Shown: positions 17,859 through 27,361, counted from the stretch's first letter. The stretch: DNA of 64,000 bases from a bacterium (GCA_021777135.1 JAJYDX010000001.1:186001-250000), one strand, 5' to 3'. The notes: a model not told the origin generated them from the letters alone. A program made the numbers and translations.

Positions 17859-18779
17859 ATGAATACAAAACTTTCTTCGATAGATTTTACGGCGGATTTA
17901 AGTGCGGGCATAGAAAAACATCCCTGTTTTAACAAAGAAGCCTCGAAACATTATGGTAGGGTTCATTTGCCGGTTGCCAAGTCCTGCAATATTTCCTGTA
18001 ACTACTGTCATAGGGATTACGACTGCCCGAATGAATCGAGACCGGGCGTAACATCGGGTCTGCTCTTGCCGGAAGACGCGGTAAACAGGATATACGAGGT
18101 AAAGAAGCTTTTTAAAGATATAAGCGTAGCTGCCGTTGCGGGTCCGGGAGACAGTTTAGCTGAACCGCTGAATACGATGAAGACATTCGAACTCGTTAAA
18201 AAAGAGTTTCCGGAGATTATACTTTGTATGAGTACTAACGGTCTTAATTTAAGGGAAAATCTTGAAGAACTCAGGGAAAAAGGGGTAAACTTCATAACCG
18301 TAACGCTTAATGCGACAGATGCGTCCATTGCCCGCAAAATATACAGATATGTTAATTATAACGGCATTGTTTATACGGAAAAGGATGCGGCGGAAATATT
18401 ATTGGATAAACAGATAAACGGCATAGAAAATGCAGTGAAAATGGGATTCACGATAAAAATTAATTCCGTTCTTATACCGGGTGTTAACGATTTTCATATA
18501 AAAGATATTTCGGATAAGGCAAAAAAACTTGGAGTATATCTATTTAACGTTATGCCTATGATTCCGGCCGAAGAGTCATACTTTTATAAAATGGGCGTAA
18601 GTGGAGCAAACAGAAAAGATGTTGCTAATATAATGAAGGGCATAAAAGGAATAAACATAATGGAGCATTGCAGACAGTGCCGCTCCGATGCCGCGGGACT
18701 TCTGGAAAATGATTTAAGTAAAGAGGTTAGCGAACGGGAGGAGAATTTAATATGCGAATTCAAAAAGATGCCGTATTAG
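17859..18779 (+). CDS. nifB: FeMo-co biosynthesis radical SAM protein NifB (short form)
   Basis: 306 aa. Builds the 8Fe-9S-C NifB-co precursor. It shows the NifB start EKHPCFNKEASKHYGR, the radical SAM cluster motif C43-x3-C47-x2-C50 in KSCNISCNYCHRDYDC followed by NESRPGVTS, VAGPGDSLAEP, and MEHCRQCRSDAAG near the end (additional cluster ligands). It lacks the C-terminal NifX-like domain of longer NifBs; a separate NifX is encoded at 25516. It overlaps the next gene by 28 nt. No clear Shine-Dalgarno precedes the ATG. Confidence 0.96.
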   Translation: MNTKLSSIDFTADLSAGIEKHPCFNKEASKHYGRVHLPVAKSCNISCNYCHRDYDCPNESRPGVTSGLLLPEDAVNRIYEVKKLFKDISVAAVAGPGDSLAEPLNTMKTFELVKKEFPEIILCMSTNGLNLRENLEELREKGVNFITVTLNATDASIARKIYRYVNYNGIVYTEKDAAEILLDKQINGIENAVKMGFTIKINSVLIPGVNDFHIKDISDKAKKLGVYLFNVMPMIPAEESYFYKMGVSGANRKDVANIMKGIKGINIMEHCRQCRSDAAGLLENDLSKEVSEREENLICEFKKMPY

Positions 18780-19525
18780 GATGTAAACTGTCTAAAAGCC
18801 TCAGTTTTTCGGAGGATGAAGAGCTTTATATCGCGACTAGCGATACTAAAATCAAAATGAAGGAAGACTATGCGCCCTTTGTGGATAAAATTTTAAACGA
18901 TATTTCTTATATTCCTAAAAGTATTTTAGATCTAGGGTGCGGTCCGGGTTATATCGCCAGAAGAATAACCGGAGTTCTGCCGAACGCTATGGTTTTCGGA
19001 GTTGATAAATCTGAAACGATGATAAATCACGCAAATAAAGTAATGGATAAAGCATTAAAAAGTAATTATGTTTTTCATTCGGAATTTGAAATTAACGGCA
19101 TGGCAATAGAAATGTTAGGAAAAGAACCCGATTATTTGAATTATTATGAACCTAGGCTTAAATATATTATTGCCGACAGCGCAAAACTTCCTTTCTGCAA
19201 TAATAAATTTGATTTAATTATACTGAAAGGAACGTTTAAATGTTTAGAAAATAAGCTGGATTCATTAAAAGAAATGTACAGGGTTTTGAGTCACGGCGGG
19301 GAAATTTTTATATACGAGTTCAGGAAAGATATTTCCGAGGATGAATTTGTCTGGCTTACAAAAAAAATGAACCCCCAAAAGGTAAAATCGCTAAGGCGCA
19401 AATTGAACTGTTCTTTAGATATGGAAGAATATAAAAAATATTTATTGGAAACAGGATTGACCGGATTTTCTAATATAGAAGCCGATGGACTCGATTTGAA
19501 AATAAGAATATATAAAAATTGTTAA
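18752..19525 (+). CDS. Class I SAM-dependent methyltransferase within the nif operon
   Basis: 257 aa. The SAM-binding motif I is SILDLGCGPGYIARRI; further Rossmann features are VFGVDKSETMINHA, KLPFCNNKFDLIIL and MYRVLSHGGEIFIYEFRK, like UbiE/BioC-type enzymes. It starts inside the end of nifB, with a strong GGGAGGAG 7 nt before its ATG, and precedes fdxB, so it is clearly part of the nif operon. I know of no required methyl transfer in nitrogenase assembly apart from the radical SAM step of NifB itself. The substrate is unknown; protein, cofactor or metabolite methylation are all possible. Confidence 0.88.
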   Translation: MRIQKDAVLGCKLSKSLSFSEDEELYIATSDTKIKMKEDYAPFVDKILNDISYIPKSILDLGCGPGYIARRITGVLPNAMVFGVDKSETMINHANKVMDKALKSNYVFHSEFEINGMAIEMLGKEPDYLNYYEPRLKYIIADSAKLPFCNNKFDLIILKGTFKCLENKLDSLKEMYRVLSHGGEIFIYEFRKDISEDEFVWLTKKMNPQKVKSLRRKLNCSLDMEEYKKYLLETGLTGFSNIEADGLDLKIRIYKNC

Positions 19526-19551
19526 TAATTTTTAATAAGGGGAAGATAATA

Positions 19552-19851
19552 ATGAGTATCATGGAAGGGTTTTCGGGCGAGATAGATAATTACGTCAATG
19601 CTCCGCGGCGTTCCGGAAAAAAATGGGTCCCACATTTTTTAATAGAATTCGACCATTTAAACTGCATATCTTGCGGCAGATGCATAAAGGTCTGTCCGGG
19701 CGGAGTATATATCTTCGAAGACGAAGGGGATAAGATGATAGTTAAAGTAGGCAGTTTGGATAACTGCATAGGCGATACCTGTTGCGAAAAGGTATGCCCT
19801 AAAAACAAGACGATGCATCTTCATAAATTTTCGCCGCTTACAAAAAATTAA
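19552..19851 (+). CDS. fdxB: Nif-specific 2[4Fe-4S] ferredoxin (FdxB/ferredoxin III-like)
   Basis: 99 aa from the ATG at 19552, chosen because AAGGGGAAG lies just upstream; the ORF track starts 11 codons earlier without a ribosome site. The first cluster motif is [14 protein letters not shown]; the second is [20 protein letters not shown], the irregular pattern of nif-associated ferredoxin III. It probably supplies electrons to NifB or another step of cofactor assembly. It sits between the methyltransferase and nifD. Confidence 0.9.
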   Translation: MSIMEGFSGEIDNYVNAPRRSGKKWVPHFLIEFDHLNCISCGRCIKVCPGGVYIFEDEGDKMIVKVGSLDNCIGDTCCEKVCPKNKTMHLHKFSPLTKN

Positions 19852-19891
19852 TAAAATAATAATCCTAATTTTAAATAAAAGGAGTCTAAAA

Positions 19892-21328
19892 ATGGCCGTT
19901 AATTTTAAAGAACAAGAAGGAATAGTCGAAGACATTATAAGCATTTATTCCGAAAGGGCAAAGAAAAACAGAAAAGAACATATAGGCATTAACGATAAAG
20001 AAACGTGTGGTACTTGTGTTGCAAAGTCTAACGTAAAATCCCTGCCCGGCGTCATGACCCCGAGAGGATGCGCATATGCGGGTTCTAAGGGCGTTGTTTG
20101 GGGCCCGGTCAAGGATGTTATTAATATAAGCCACGGTCCTATAGGCTGCGGTCATTACAGCTGGGGAACAAGAAGAAATTTGGCCGCAGGAGAGCCCGCG
20201 GTTGAAAATTTCGTGTCTTTCCAGTTTACGACGGATTTCAAAGAAAGGGATATAGTTTTCGGCGGAGATAAAAAATTAGAACAGGCTATAAAAGAGTTGC
20301 ACGAGCTTTTTCCGACGGCAAAAGGGATTATTATAGAATCCGAATGTCCAATAGGATTGATAGGCGACGATATAGAAGCCGTAGCAAAGACAATGACGGA
20401 CGAGATAGGCATACCGGTTATTCCGGTAAGGTGTGAAGGTTTCAGAGGTGTGAGCCAGTCTTTGGGGCATCATATAGCGAACGATTCTATAAGGGATTTT
20501 GTAGTCGGTAAAGGAGAAATAGACAACAGCAAAAAGACGCCGTACGATGTAGCGATTTTGGGAGATTACAATATAGGCGGGGACGTCTGGTCATCTATGA
20601 AAATATTTAAAGAAATGGGCTTGAATGTCGTCGCCCACTGGTCGGGGGACGGCTCTATTGAAGAAATGAAAATAACCCACGGCGTAAATTATATGCTTCT
20701 TCATTGTTACAGGTCGATGAACTATATCGCGACCCATTTTGAAGAAAAATACGGTATTCCTTGGATAGAATATAATTTTTTCGGTCCTACTAAAATAAAG
20801 GAGAGTATAAGGAAAATAGCTAAATTATTCGACGAAAGTATACAGGAAAAATCCGAAGAGGTCATTAAAGCTTACGAGCCTAAAATGCAGGAGGTCATAG
20901 ACAAATATCGTCCAAGATTGGAGGGTAAAAAGGTAATGATGCTTGTAGGAGGGTTAAGGCCGCGCCATATAGTCGGCGCATACGAGGATTTAGGAATGAA
21001 AGTCGTTTCGACCGCTTACGAGTTTGCGCATAACGACGATTACGAAAGGACGACTAAGGAGTTGGAAAATGGAACTATTGTTGCAGACGATATGAACGAA
21101 TACGAATTCGTCGAACTTGCAAACAGGTTAAAGCCCGATTTGGTAGCTTCTGGCATAAAAGAAAAATACGTTTTCCAGAAAATGGGAATACCGTTTAGGC
21201 AGATGCACTCATGGGATTATTCGGGACCTTACCACGGTTACGACGGATTTGAAATATTCGCGAGAGATATGGATCTGGCCGTAAACAGCCCGTCATGGAA
21301 GTTTGTTAAGCCGTCGTGGAAGGAATAA
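19892..21328 (+). CDS. nifD: Nitrogenase MoFe protein alpha chain NifD
   Basis: 478 aa. P-cluster ligands are in [24 protein letters not shown] and [12 protein letters not shown]. The FeMo-co Cys is in [11 protein letters not shown] and the cofactor His is in [16 protein letters not shown]. These are full Mo-type features; no AnfG/VnfG gene is present, and nifE, nifN, nifB and nifV are in the window. A clear AAAGGAG precedes the ATG. It is followed by nifK, whose ORF overlaps; the real nifK start leaves a 32-bp gap. Confidence 0.97.
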   Translation: MAVNFKEQEGIVEDIISIYSERAKKNRKEHIGINDKETCGTCVAKSNVKSLPGVMTPRGCAYAGSKGVVWGPVKDVINISHGPIGCGHYSWGTRRNLAAGEPAVENFVSFQFTTDFKERDIVFGGDKKLEQAIKELHELFPTAKGIIIESECPIGLIGDDIEAVAKTMTDEIGIPVIPVRCEGFRGVSQSLGHHIANDSIRDFVVGKGEIDNSKKTPYDVAILGDYNIGGDVWSSMKIFKEMGLNVVAHWSGDGSIEEMKITHGVNYMLLHCYRSMNYIATHFEEKYGIPWIEYNFFGPTKIKESIRKIAKLFDESIQEKSEEVIKAYEPKMQEVIDKYRPRLEGKKVMMLVGGLRPRHIVGAYEDLGMKVVSTAYEFAHNDDYERTTKELENGTIVADDMNEYEFVELANRLKPDLVASGIKEKYVFQKMGIPFRQMHSWDYSGPYHGYDGFEIFARDMDLAVNSPSWKFVKPSWKE

Positions 21329-21360
21329 CGAAAATAACAGATAAAAAAGGAGATTTTATT

Positions 21361-22782
21361 ATGGAAAGAGAAGAGGTTAAAAAGATAAAAGATTGGATGA
21401 ATACGGAGGAATATAAAGAGAAAAACTTCAACAGGAAGTCCATAGTGATAAATCCTGAAAGGGCATGCCAGCCGCTTGGAGCGGTACTGTGCGCTGCAGG
21501 TTTTGAAGACACTATGCCTTTTGTACACGGTTCCCACGGGTGCGTCGCTTATTATAGAAATAGTTTATCCCGTCATTTCAGGGAACCTATTGCGGCTGTT
21601 TGCACGTCGTTAACGGAGGACGGAGCGGTTTTCGGAGGACAGGCAAACGGATTCGAGGGTTTTAAAAATGCAACTGCTTTATATAAACCAAAAATGTTTG
21701 CAGTATCGACGACGTGCATGTCGGAAATTATAGGTGACGATTTAGGCTCTATAGTAGGTAATGCGAGAGAAAAAGGTCATTTATCCGAAGATATATTGGC
21801 TCCGTATGCAAATACGCCCAGTTTTGTCGGCTCGCATCTCGAAGGTTACGATAATATGCTTAACGCGATAATCGAAACTCTCGGCAAAAAAACGGATGCC
21901 GTTAGAACCGACATTATAAATATAATTCCGGGTTTCGATACTACCGTAGGAAATATTAACGAGGCTAAAAGAATTTTGAAAATATTTGGAATAAATTATC
22001 TTGTTTTAGCCGATTATTCAAATACCCTGGACAGTCCTTTAAACGGGGAGTATAAACTTTATCCCGACGGCGCTACGAAACTCGAAGACGTTAAAAATTG
22101 CGTAAACAATAAAGCTACTATCGCTATGCAAAAATATTCTACAAAAAAGACTTCGGCAATGCTTGCCGAGAAATTCGGTCAGGACGTGAGGGTCGTTAAA
22201 AGTCCCGTAGGAATAAACTATACCGATGAATTTTTAATGACGCTTTCAGAAATTTCCGGCAAGGAAGTTCCTAAAGAGATAGAAGACGAAAGAGGAAAAG
22301 CAATAGATTCTATGACCGATGCCCAGCAGTATATTCACGGGAAGAAATTTGCGATATTTGGCGACCCTGATATGCTTACGGGACTTACGGGCTATCTTCT
22401 CGAAATGGGTGGAATTCCGAAATACGTATTATGTTCGAACGGCACCGAAGAATTTAAAAAAGAAATAGAAGCTTTGTTTGCCGCTTATTCGGAAAACGAG
22501 GGCGAAGTTTATATAGATAAAGATTTATGGCATTTGAGGTCTTTGGTTATGACCTCGCCCGTAGATATGCTTTTAGGGCCGTCGCACGGCAAGTTTGTAG
22601 CAAGAGAAGCAAAGGTCCCTCACATCAGGATAGGCTATCCGATATTCGACAGGGTTAATATTCACAGGTATCCTATTTACGGTTATACGGGCGTTATCAA
22701 TCTTACTACGTGGATTGTCAATAAGTTTCTAGACGTTCTCGACGATATTTCAGACGATGCTCATTTTGAGCTTATGAGATAA
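21361..22782 (+). CDS. nifK: Nitrogenase MoFe protein beta chain NifK
   Basis: 473 aa from the ATG at 21361, taken because AAAAGGAG lies 9 nt upstream; the ORF track begins 15 codons earlier inside nifD. P-cluster ligands are in ACQPLGAVLCAAGF, VHGSHGCVAYYRNSLSRHFREP and TTCMSEIIGDDL. The Ser of the P-cluster region and the C-terminal GPSHGKF, RIGYPIFDR and INLTTWIVN segments are conserved. It forms the alpha2beta2 enzyme with NifD. Confidence 0.97.
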   Translation: MEREEVKKIKDWMNTEEYKEKNFNRKSIVINPERACQPLGAVLCAAGFEDTMPFVHGSHGCVAYYRNSLSRHFREPIAAVCTSLTEDGAVFGGQANGFEGFKNATALYKPKMFAVSTTCMSEIIGDDLGSIVGNAREKGHLSEDILAPYANTPSFVGSHLEGYDNMLNAIIETLGKKTDAVRTDIINIIPGFDTTVGNINEAKRILKIFGINYLVLADYSNTLDSPLNGEYKLYPDGATKLEDVKNCVNNKATIAMQKYSTKKTSAMLAEKFGQDVRVVKSPVGINYTDEFLMTLSEISGKEVPKEIEDERGKAIDSMTDAQQYIHGKKFAIFGDPDMLTGLTGYLLEMGGIPKYVLCSNGTEEFKKEIEALFAAYSENEGEVYIDKDLWHLRSLVMTSPVDMLLGPSHGKFVAREAKVPHIRIGYPIFDRVNIHRYPIYGYTGVINLTTWIVNKFLDVLDDISDDAHFELMR

Positions 22783-22814
22783 TATCAGAAGGGATAATAA
22801 GGAGGAAACTTAAA

Positions 22815-24161
22815 ATGCGCTTAGCGGTAAAAGAAGAATACTTTGACGAACCGACATGCGAACATAATAAGGAAAAAAAGGTTTGTAAAACCGCAACCCC
22901 GGGGTCTTCGACCGGCGGATGCGCGCTTGACGGGGCATATATTGTCTTAAGCCCTATAAAAGACGCGCTAAACATAATCCATGCCCCGATAAACTGTCTT
23001 GGAAACAGCTATAACCAGAGGACGTCCAAAGCCGTTAGCGGTAAAGAATATTATATGTATGGTCTCACGACCGCAATGAATGAAAACGACCTTATTTTCG
23101 GCTCTGAAGACAAGTTAAGGCAAGGCATAATTTATACTAATAACAGATTTAAACCTAAAGGAATATTTGTTTACAACACATGCGTACCTGCGCTGACCGG
23201 CGAAGATGTTGAAGGTGTTTCAAAAGAGCTTTCGGATAAAATAAAAATTCCGGTCGTTCCGGTTTTTTCTCAGGGATTTTCCGGCAACAAGAATCTTGGG
23301 AATAAGATTGCTGGCGACGCCCTCTTTACCCATCTTATAGGAAGGAAAGAGCCTTCGATAGATTTGCTGGGGGATTTCAATATTAATTTAATCGGTGAAT
23401 ATAATATAAAAGGAGAGCTTTTTTTAATAAAAAAAGCCTTAAAATCTATAGGGATAAATGTTCTTTCGACTATTACCGGCGATTCAACTATTGAGGAAAT
23501 AATGTATTCTCATAAAGCCGAGCTTAACGTCGTAATATGTTCTAAAGCTTTGGTTTATCTGGCAAGAAAAATGAAGGAGAAATTTGGCATCCCTTACATA
23601 GAAGAATCTTTTTTCGGCATGACCTCTACAAATAAGGCAGTTATGGATATAGTAAATTCCATAGGAAATATGGAACTCGTAAAAAAGGCGAAAGATTATA
23701 TTAAAATTATGACGAAAAAAACAGAAGAAAAGACTAACGAATACAAGAAATTTTTAACGGGCAAAAAAGTTCTTTTATATACGGGCGGGGTTAAGAGCTG
23801 GTCTCTGATTTCTGCCTTAAACGACTTAGGTTTGAGGGTTATCGCCACCGGCATTAAAAAAAGTACCGATGAAGATAAGTTAAGGATAATGAAAGAATTC
23901 GATAAAAACGGAAATATAATAATGCTTGATAACGGCAATCCGGTAAATCTTATTAAAATAGCAAAAGAAAACAATGCCGATATCATACTTGCGGGAGGGA
24001 GGAATCAATATACGGCAATAAAATCCCTTATTCCGTTTTTGGACGTAAACCAGGAAAGATTAGAACCTTACGTATCTTATGAAGGCATGGAATTTATGGC
24101 AAGGTTGATTTATTCGGAAATTAAAAATCCGCTGTTCAGATTATTGAAAGAATCAATATAA
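22815..24161 (+). CDS. nifE: Nitrogenase cofactor scaffold protein NifE
   Basis: 448 aa. A NifD paralogue that, with NifN, holds the maturing FeMo-co. Cofactor-cluster-type Cys residues are in STGGCALDGAYI, HAPINCLGNSY and YNTCVPALTGEDVE. The middle part (TGDSTIEEIMYSHKAELNVVICSKA) and the C-terminal EGMEFMARLIYSEI are NifE-like. A strong AAGGAGG precedes the ATG. It lies 32 bp after nifK. Confidence 0.93.
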   Translation: MRLAVKEEYFDEPTCEHNKEKKVCKTATPGSSTGGCALDGAYIVLSPIKDALNIIHAPINCLGNSYNQRTSKAVSGKEYYMYGLTTAMNENDLIFGSEDKLRQGIIYTNNRFKPKGIFVYNTCVPALTGEDVEGVSKELSDKIKIPVVPVFSQGFSGNKNLGNKIAGDALFTHLIGRKEPSIDLLGDFNINLIGEYNIKGELFLIKKALKSIGINVLSTITGDSTIEEIMYSHKAELNVVICSKALVYLARKMKEKFGIPYIEESFFGMTSTNKAVMDIVNSIGNMELVKKAKDYIKIMTKKTEEKTNEYKKFLTGKKVLLYTGGVKSWSLISALNDLGLRVIATGIKKSTDEDKLRIMKEFDKNGNIIMLDNGNPVNLIKIAKENNADIILAGGRNQYTAIKSLIPFLDVNQERLEPYVSYEGMEFMARLIYSEIKNPLFRLLKESI

Positions 24162-24177
24162 AAATAAAAATAAAATT

Positions 24178-25482
24178 ATGACGAATCTAATTAAAAATAT
24201 CGAAATAAATCCGCTAAAAACAAGTTCGTCGCTGGGCGCGGCGGTCTTTTTTCTAGGACTTAAAAATACAGTCGTTCTTATGCACGGAGCAGTCGGCTGC
24301 GCAAGTTTCGACAAGGTAACGCTGACGAAGCATTTTCGCGAAAATATTCCGATAGTTACCACTGCCTTAAACGAATCGGGTGCGATTTTGGGCGGAAAAG
24401 ATTTTTTAATATCCGGAATTAAAAACGTTTACGAAAAAATGAAGCCTGATTTCATAGGGGTTGCATCGTCGGGTCTTACGGAAACGAACGGCGAAGATAT
24501 CGCAGGCATTATTAAAGATTTTAAAGGCGGGCAGGATATCCCATTTGCGAACGTTATCTACGCAGGCACTCCGGATTACAAAGGCGGTTTTGAAGACGGT
24601 TATATTAATGCAATGTTATCGCTTTTAACCGAAGCGAAAATATTGAAGAATAAAATTGATAAAAAAGGTAAATCGTATAAAAAATTAAATAAAACGGCAA
24701 AGAGCGTAAATGTTTTTTGTCCGTTTTCATTTACCCCTCAGGATTTTTTGGAACTTAGGGAAGCTTTAGATTATTTTAACTTAAAACCCCTTATGATACC
24801 GGATTTAGGTTTGTCTTTAGGAGGCAATCTGGATGGAAGGGGATATCTGCAAACCACGTCTGGCGGGTTAGACGCAAAAAATTTGCCGGATATTTATAAA
24901 AGCGATTTTAATTTAATAATAGGTTTAAGCCTTAAAGATGCCGTAGGAAATATCGAAAGGCTAACCGGCTTAAAGACGTATTATCTTCCTAATATATGCG
25001 GTCTAAAAAATACTGATAAATTTTTCAATCTTCTTTCTAAAACTACGGGTAAAGAAATTCCGGAAAAATATAAAAGGCAGAGAAGCCGCCTTATGGATGC
25101 ATATCTAGACGCGCATTTTTATTTTTCAGGAAAAGAAATTGCGCTGGCTTTAGGTGTAGATCTTTTAGACTCTTTCTCCTCTGTTTATTCTGAAATAGGA
25201 GCAAATATTAAGATAGGAATATCGACAAAGGTTATAGGCGATATTAAATACAGGTTTTTAAATTTGCGCGAAGGCGATTTGGATATGCTTTATAACTGCG
25301 GTAGCATAGATATGATAGTTTCAAACTCCAACGCTAAATTTTATGCCGAAAATTTAGGCATACCATTGTTTAGAGCAGGGTTCCCGATAATAGACGAAAT
25401 AGCGCATAATTATAAACACTATATACTTTACGGGGGAGCTATAAACCTTGCAGTTGAAAGCGCAGATTTGCTGAACGAATAA
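24178..25482 (+). CDS. nifN: Nitrogenase cofactor scaffold protein NifN
   Basis: 434 aa. A NifK paralogue and partner of NifE. It begins INPLKTSSSLGAAVFFLGLKNTVVLMHGAVGC and has the beta-chain-like TKHFRENIPIVTTALNE, SSGLTETNGEDIAG and terminal AGFPIIDEIAHNYKHYILYGG. Only one of the usual cluster Cys residues (VGCASF) is obvious, as expected for NifN. It is 16 bp after nifE with no clear Shine-Dalgarno, so translational coupling is likely. Confidence 0.92.
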   Translation: MTNLIKNIEINPLKTSSSLGAAVFFLGLKNTVVLMHGAVGCASFDKVTLTKHFRENIPIVTTALNESGAILGGKDFLISGIKNVYEKMKPDFIGVASSGLTETNGEDIAGIIKDFKGGQDIPFANVIYAGTPDYKGGFEDGYINAMLSLLTEAKILKNKIDKKGKSYKKLNKTAKSVNVFCPFSFTPQDFLELREALDYFNLKPLMIPDLGLSLGGNLDGRGYLQTTSGGLDAKNLPDIYKSDFNLIIGLSLKDAVGNIERLTGLKTYYLPNICGLKNTDKFFNLLSKTTGKEIPEKYKRQRSRLMDAYLDAHFYFSGKEIALALGVDLLDSFSSVYSEIGANIKIGISTKVIGDIKYRFLNLREGDLDMLYNCGSIDMIVSNSNAKFYAENLGIPLFRAGFPIIDEIAHNYKHYILYGGAINLAVESADLLNE

Positions 25483-25515
25483 TAATTATTACAAAAATTT
25501 GATAAGGAGGTCGAA

Positions 25516-25920
25516 ATGAAAGTAGGTTTTGCGACAAATGATAATATTTTAATCAATGACCACTTTGGATGGGCTAAAAATTTTGCAATATATGAAATCA
25601 ACATGGATGGATTTAAATTTTTGGAAAACAGGTATTTTGAAGAAGAACTCGAAGAGCTCAATAAGGTAGATAGAAAAATAGAAGGGTTGCGTGATTTAAA
25701 GATTGTTTTTGTAGAGAGCATAGGGGGCACGGCGGCCGCCCGCGTCGTAAAATCCGGCATCCATCCTGTCGTAAAAAAAGGGGACAGACTTAAGCCTGCT
25801 CCCGTGAAGATAGAAGAGGTTATGGAAGAACTTCAGGCGGTTTTATCGAAAAACCCTCCTCCGTGGCTGAAAAAGATTATTCTTAAAGAAGTCGGAGACA
25901 CTGCAGAAATAAATATTTAA
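25516..25920 (+). CDS. nifX: NifX-type dinitrogenase cofactor-binding protein
   Basis: 134 aa, the NifX/NifB-C-terminal fold: MKVGFATNDNILINDHFGWAKNFAIYEI, then LKIVFVESIGGTAAARVVKSGIHPVV. The tail is a NifX-like helical segment ending NPPPWLKKI, also typical. It binds and passes NifB-co or the VK-cluster during FeMo-co synthesis. AAGGAGG lies before the ATG. It is the last gene of the block before the second sigma54 promoter. Confidence 0.9.
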   Translation: MKVGFATNDNILINDHFGWAKNFAIYEINMDGFKFLENRYFEEELEELNKVDRKIEGLRDLKIVFVESIGGTAAARVVKSGIHPVVKKGDRLKPAPVKIEEVMEELQAVLSKNPPPWLKKIILKEVGDTAEINI

Positions 25921-25941
25921 TTTAAACTTAACAAATAGTTG

Positions 25942-25958
25942 TTGGCACAAACCTTGCA
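25942..25958 (+). promoter_or_regulatory. Sigma54 promoter for the ANTAR regulator-nifI1-nifI2 unit
   Basis: TTGGCACAAACCTTGCA is a full match to the sigma54 consensus, with GG-N10-GC spacing (25944-25945 and 25956-25957). The predicted start, near 25969, is 2 nt before the ATG at 25971, so the mRNA would be nearly leaderless. Confidence 0.9.
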
Positions 25959-25970
25959 TATTTATAAACT

Positions 25971-26576
25971 ATGGAAGAAGAGAAAGGTCTAAATTTAAAT
26001 ATAAAAGTTTTAGTCGTCGACGATTTAAAAGAAAGAAGGGATGAGCTTAAACTAATTTTAAATTCCGTTACTGCAAATATATATGAAGCAGACAATGGAG
26101 CGGCGGCAGTAGTAGCAGCTGAAGAATTTAAACCGGATATTATATTTATGGATATAAAGATGCCGTCGATGGACGGAATTACGGCCTGCAAAAAGATTAT
26201 GGAAAAAAATCCGGTTCCGGTTATTTTTTTAACCGCAGGGGCTGGCGATATAAAAGATTATGATGATTATATGGATGAATTGAAAGCTTCCGGGGCATTT
26301 TCTTATATAATGAAGCCTGCAAGAAAGAGCGAAGTTTTAGCACAAGCTATAATTGCTATAGAAAATTTCAAGAAATTTCAGGATATCAGAAAAGAGAATG
26401 AGAACTTAAAACATTATATAGAGGATAGGAAATTAATAGGCAAAGCAAAAAATATACTAATAAAAAATGAGGGTATTTCTGAAAAAGATGCACATAACAG
26501 ATTGCAAAAATTAAGCATGAACAGCGGACGACCTATAGGAGAAATAGCGAAAGCGATTATTTTAACTGATTCATAA
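25971..26576 (+). CDS. Receiver-ANTAR response regulator (putative RNA-binding antiterminator of the nif operon)
   Basis: 201 aa. Receiver domain (about 11-125): acidic pair D17-D18 in VVDDLKE, phospho-acceptor D61 in IIFMDIKMPSMDG, T88 and K115, so all the phosphorylation residues are there. A helical linker leads to a C-terminal ANTAR domain (about 146-200): DRKLIGKAKNILIKNEGISE, then AHNRLQKLSMNSGRPIGEIA. Proteins of this layout (EutV, Rv1626 type) bind paired RNA hexaloops and prevent termination. It has its own sigma54 promoter and lies between nifX and nifI1; the nifH leader carries a matching RNA motif. No sensor kinase gene is nearby. The domain calls are firm; the nifH target is inferred. 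Confidence 0.93.
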   Translation: MEEEKGLNLNIKVLVVDDLKERRDELKLILNSVTANIYEADNGAAAVVAAEEFKPDIIFMDIKMPSMDGITACKKIMEKNPVPVIFLTAGAGDIKDYDDYMDELKASGAFSYIMKPARKSEVLAQAIIAIENFKKFQDIRKENENLKHYIEDRKLIGKAKNILIKNEGISEKDAHNRLQKLSMNSGRPIGEIAKAIILTDS

Positions 26577-26603
26577 AAAATTAATATAAAAAGGAGACAG
26601 TTT

Positions 26604-26921
26604 ATGGAAATGATAAGAGCTATTATAAGGCCGGAAAAAGAAAAGGACGTTCTTAACGCGCTTGAGGGAAATGGATTTGTTTCGGTTACAAAGATGCATG
26701 TTTTCGGGAGAGGCAAACAAAAAGGCATTAAAGTAGGCGAAGTAGTTTACGATGAACTGCCGAAACTGGAGTTAATGATTGTCGTGGATAAAAAAGACGC
26801 GAACAAGGTTTGCGATATTATTCAGGAAAATGCTGTAACGGGACATATCGGTGACGGCAAGATATTCGTGATACCGGTATCAAATACCTACACCGTAAGA
26901 ACAGGCGCTGAAGGACTATAA
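26604..26921 (+). CDS. nifI1: PII-family nitrogenase regulator NifI1
   Basis: 105 aa, a PII fold: MIRAIIRPEKEKDVLNALE, the T-loop region KMHVFGRGKQKGIKVGEV, and IGDGKIFVIPVSNTYTVRTGAEGL. The TVRTGAEGL ending is characteristic of NifI1. With NifI2 it forms a complex that binds nitrogenase and blocks activity when ammonium is available, relieved by 2-oxoglutarate. AAAGGAG precedes the ATG. Its position after nifX and the ANTAR gene differs from the common nifH-nifI1-nifI2-nifD order. Confidence 0.93.
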   Translation: MEMIRAIIRPEKEKDVLNALEGNGFVSVTKMHVFGRGKQKGIKVGEVVYDELPKLELMIVVDKKDANKVCDIIQENAVTGHIGDGKIFVIPVSNTYTVRTGAEGL

Positions 26922-26953
26922 TAAATTATTATATAATTTTAACGGGGATTTTT

Positions 26954-27361
26954 ATGGAATCAAAATTTGAAGAAAATGTCGTAGAGATTATTGCTGTGAT
27001 AAGAAGGCATAAGATTCAAGAAACAAAAGAAGCCTTAAGCAAAGAAGGTTTTGATCAGATGACTTTTTATTCGGTTCACGGAAGAGGAAGGCAAAAAGGC
27101 AGAGGGGGGCTTGCTAACGAACTAGACCCGGGATTAAATTTAATTAATAATAAAGCAGATATAGCGGATAACGACTATAGTTTTCTGCCTAAAAGAATGT
27201 TATCGCTGGCGGTAAAAGAAGACGATTTAAGTAAAGCAGTAAAAATTATAATAAAGGTGAACAAAACAGGTCATTACGGCGACGGAAAAATATTTGTTCT
27301 ACCCGTCAGACTTGTCGAGAGGATAAGGACGGCTGAAGAAGGTCTTTATGCGATAAGCTAA
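26954..27361 (+). CDS. nifI2: PII-family nitrogenase regulator NifI2
   Basis: 135 aa. It shows the PII core (VEIIAVIRRHKIQETKEAL, HGRGRQKGRGG, TGHYGDGKIFVLPV) with an enlarged T-loop and the RTAEEGLYAI ending typical of NifI2. It partners NifI1 in ammonium switch-off. It lies 32 bp after nifI1. Its stop overlaps the converging ogt gene by 4 bp, so the nif region ends here without a visible terminator. Confidence 0.93.
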   Translation: MESKFEENVVEIIAVIRRHKIQETKEALSKEGFDQMTFYSVHGRGRQKGRGGLANELDPGLNLINNKADIADNDYSFLPKRMLSLAVKEDDLSKAVKIIIKVNKTGHYGDGKIFVLPVRLVERIRTAEEGLYAIS

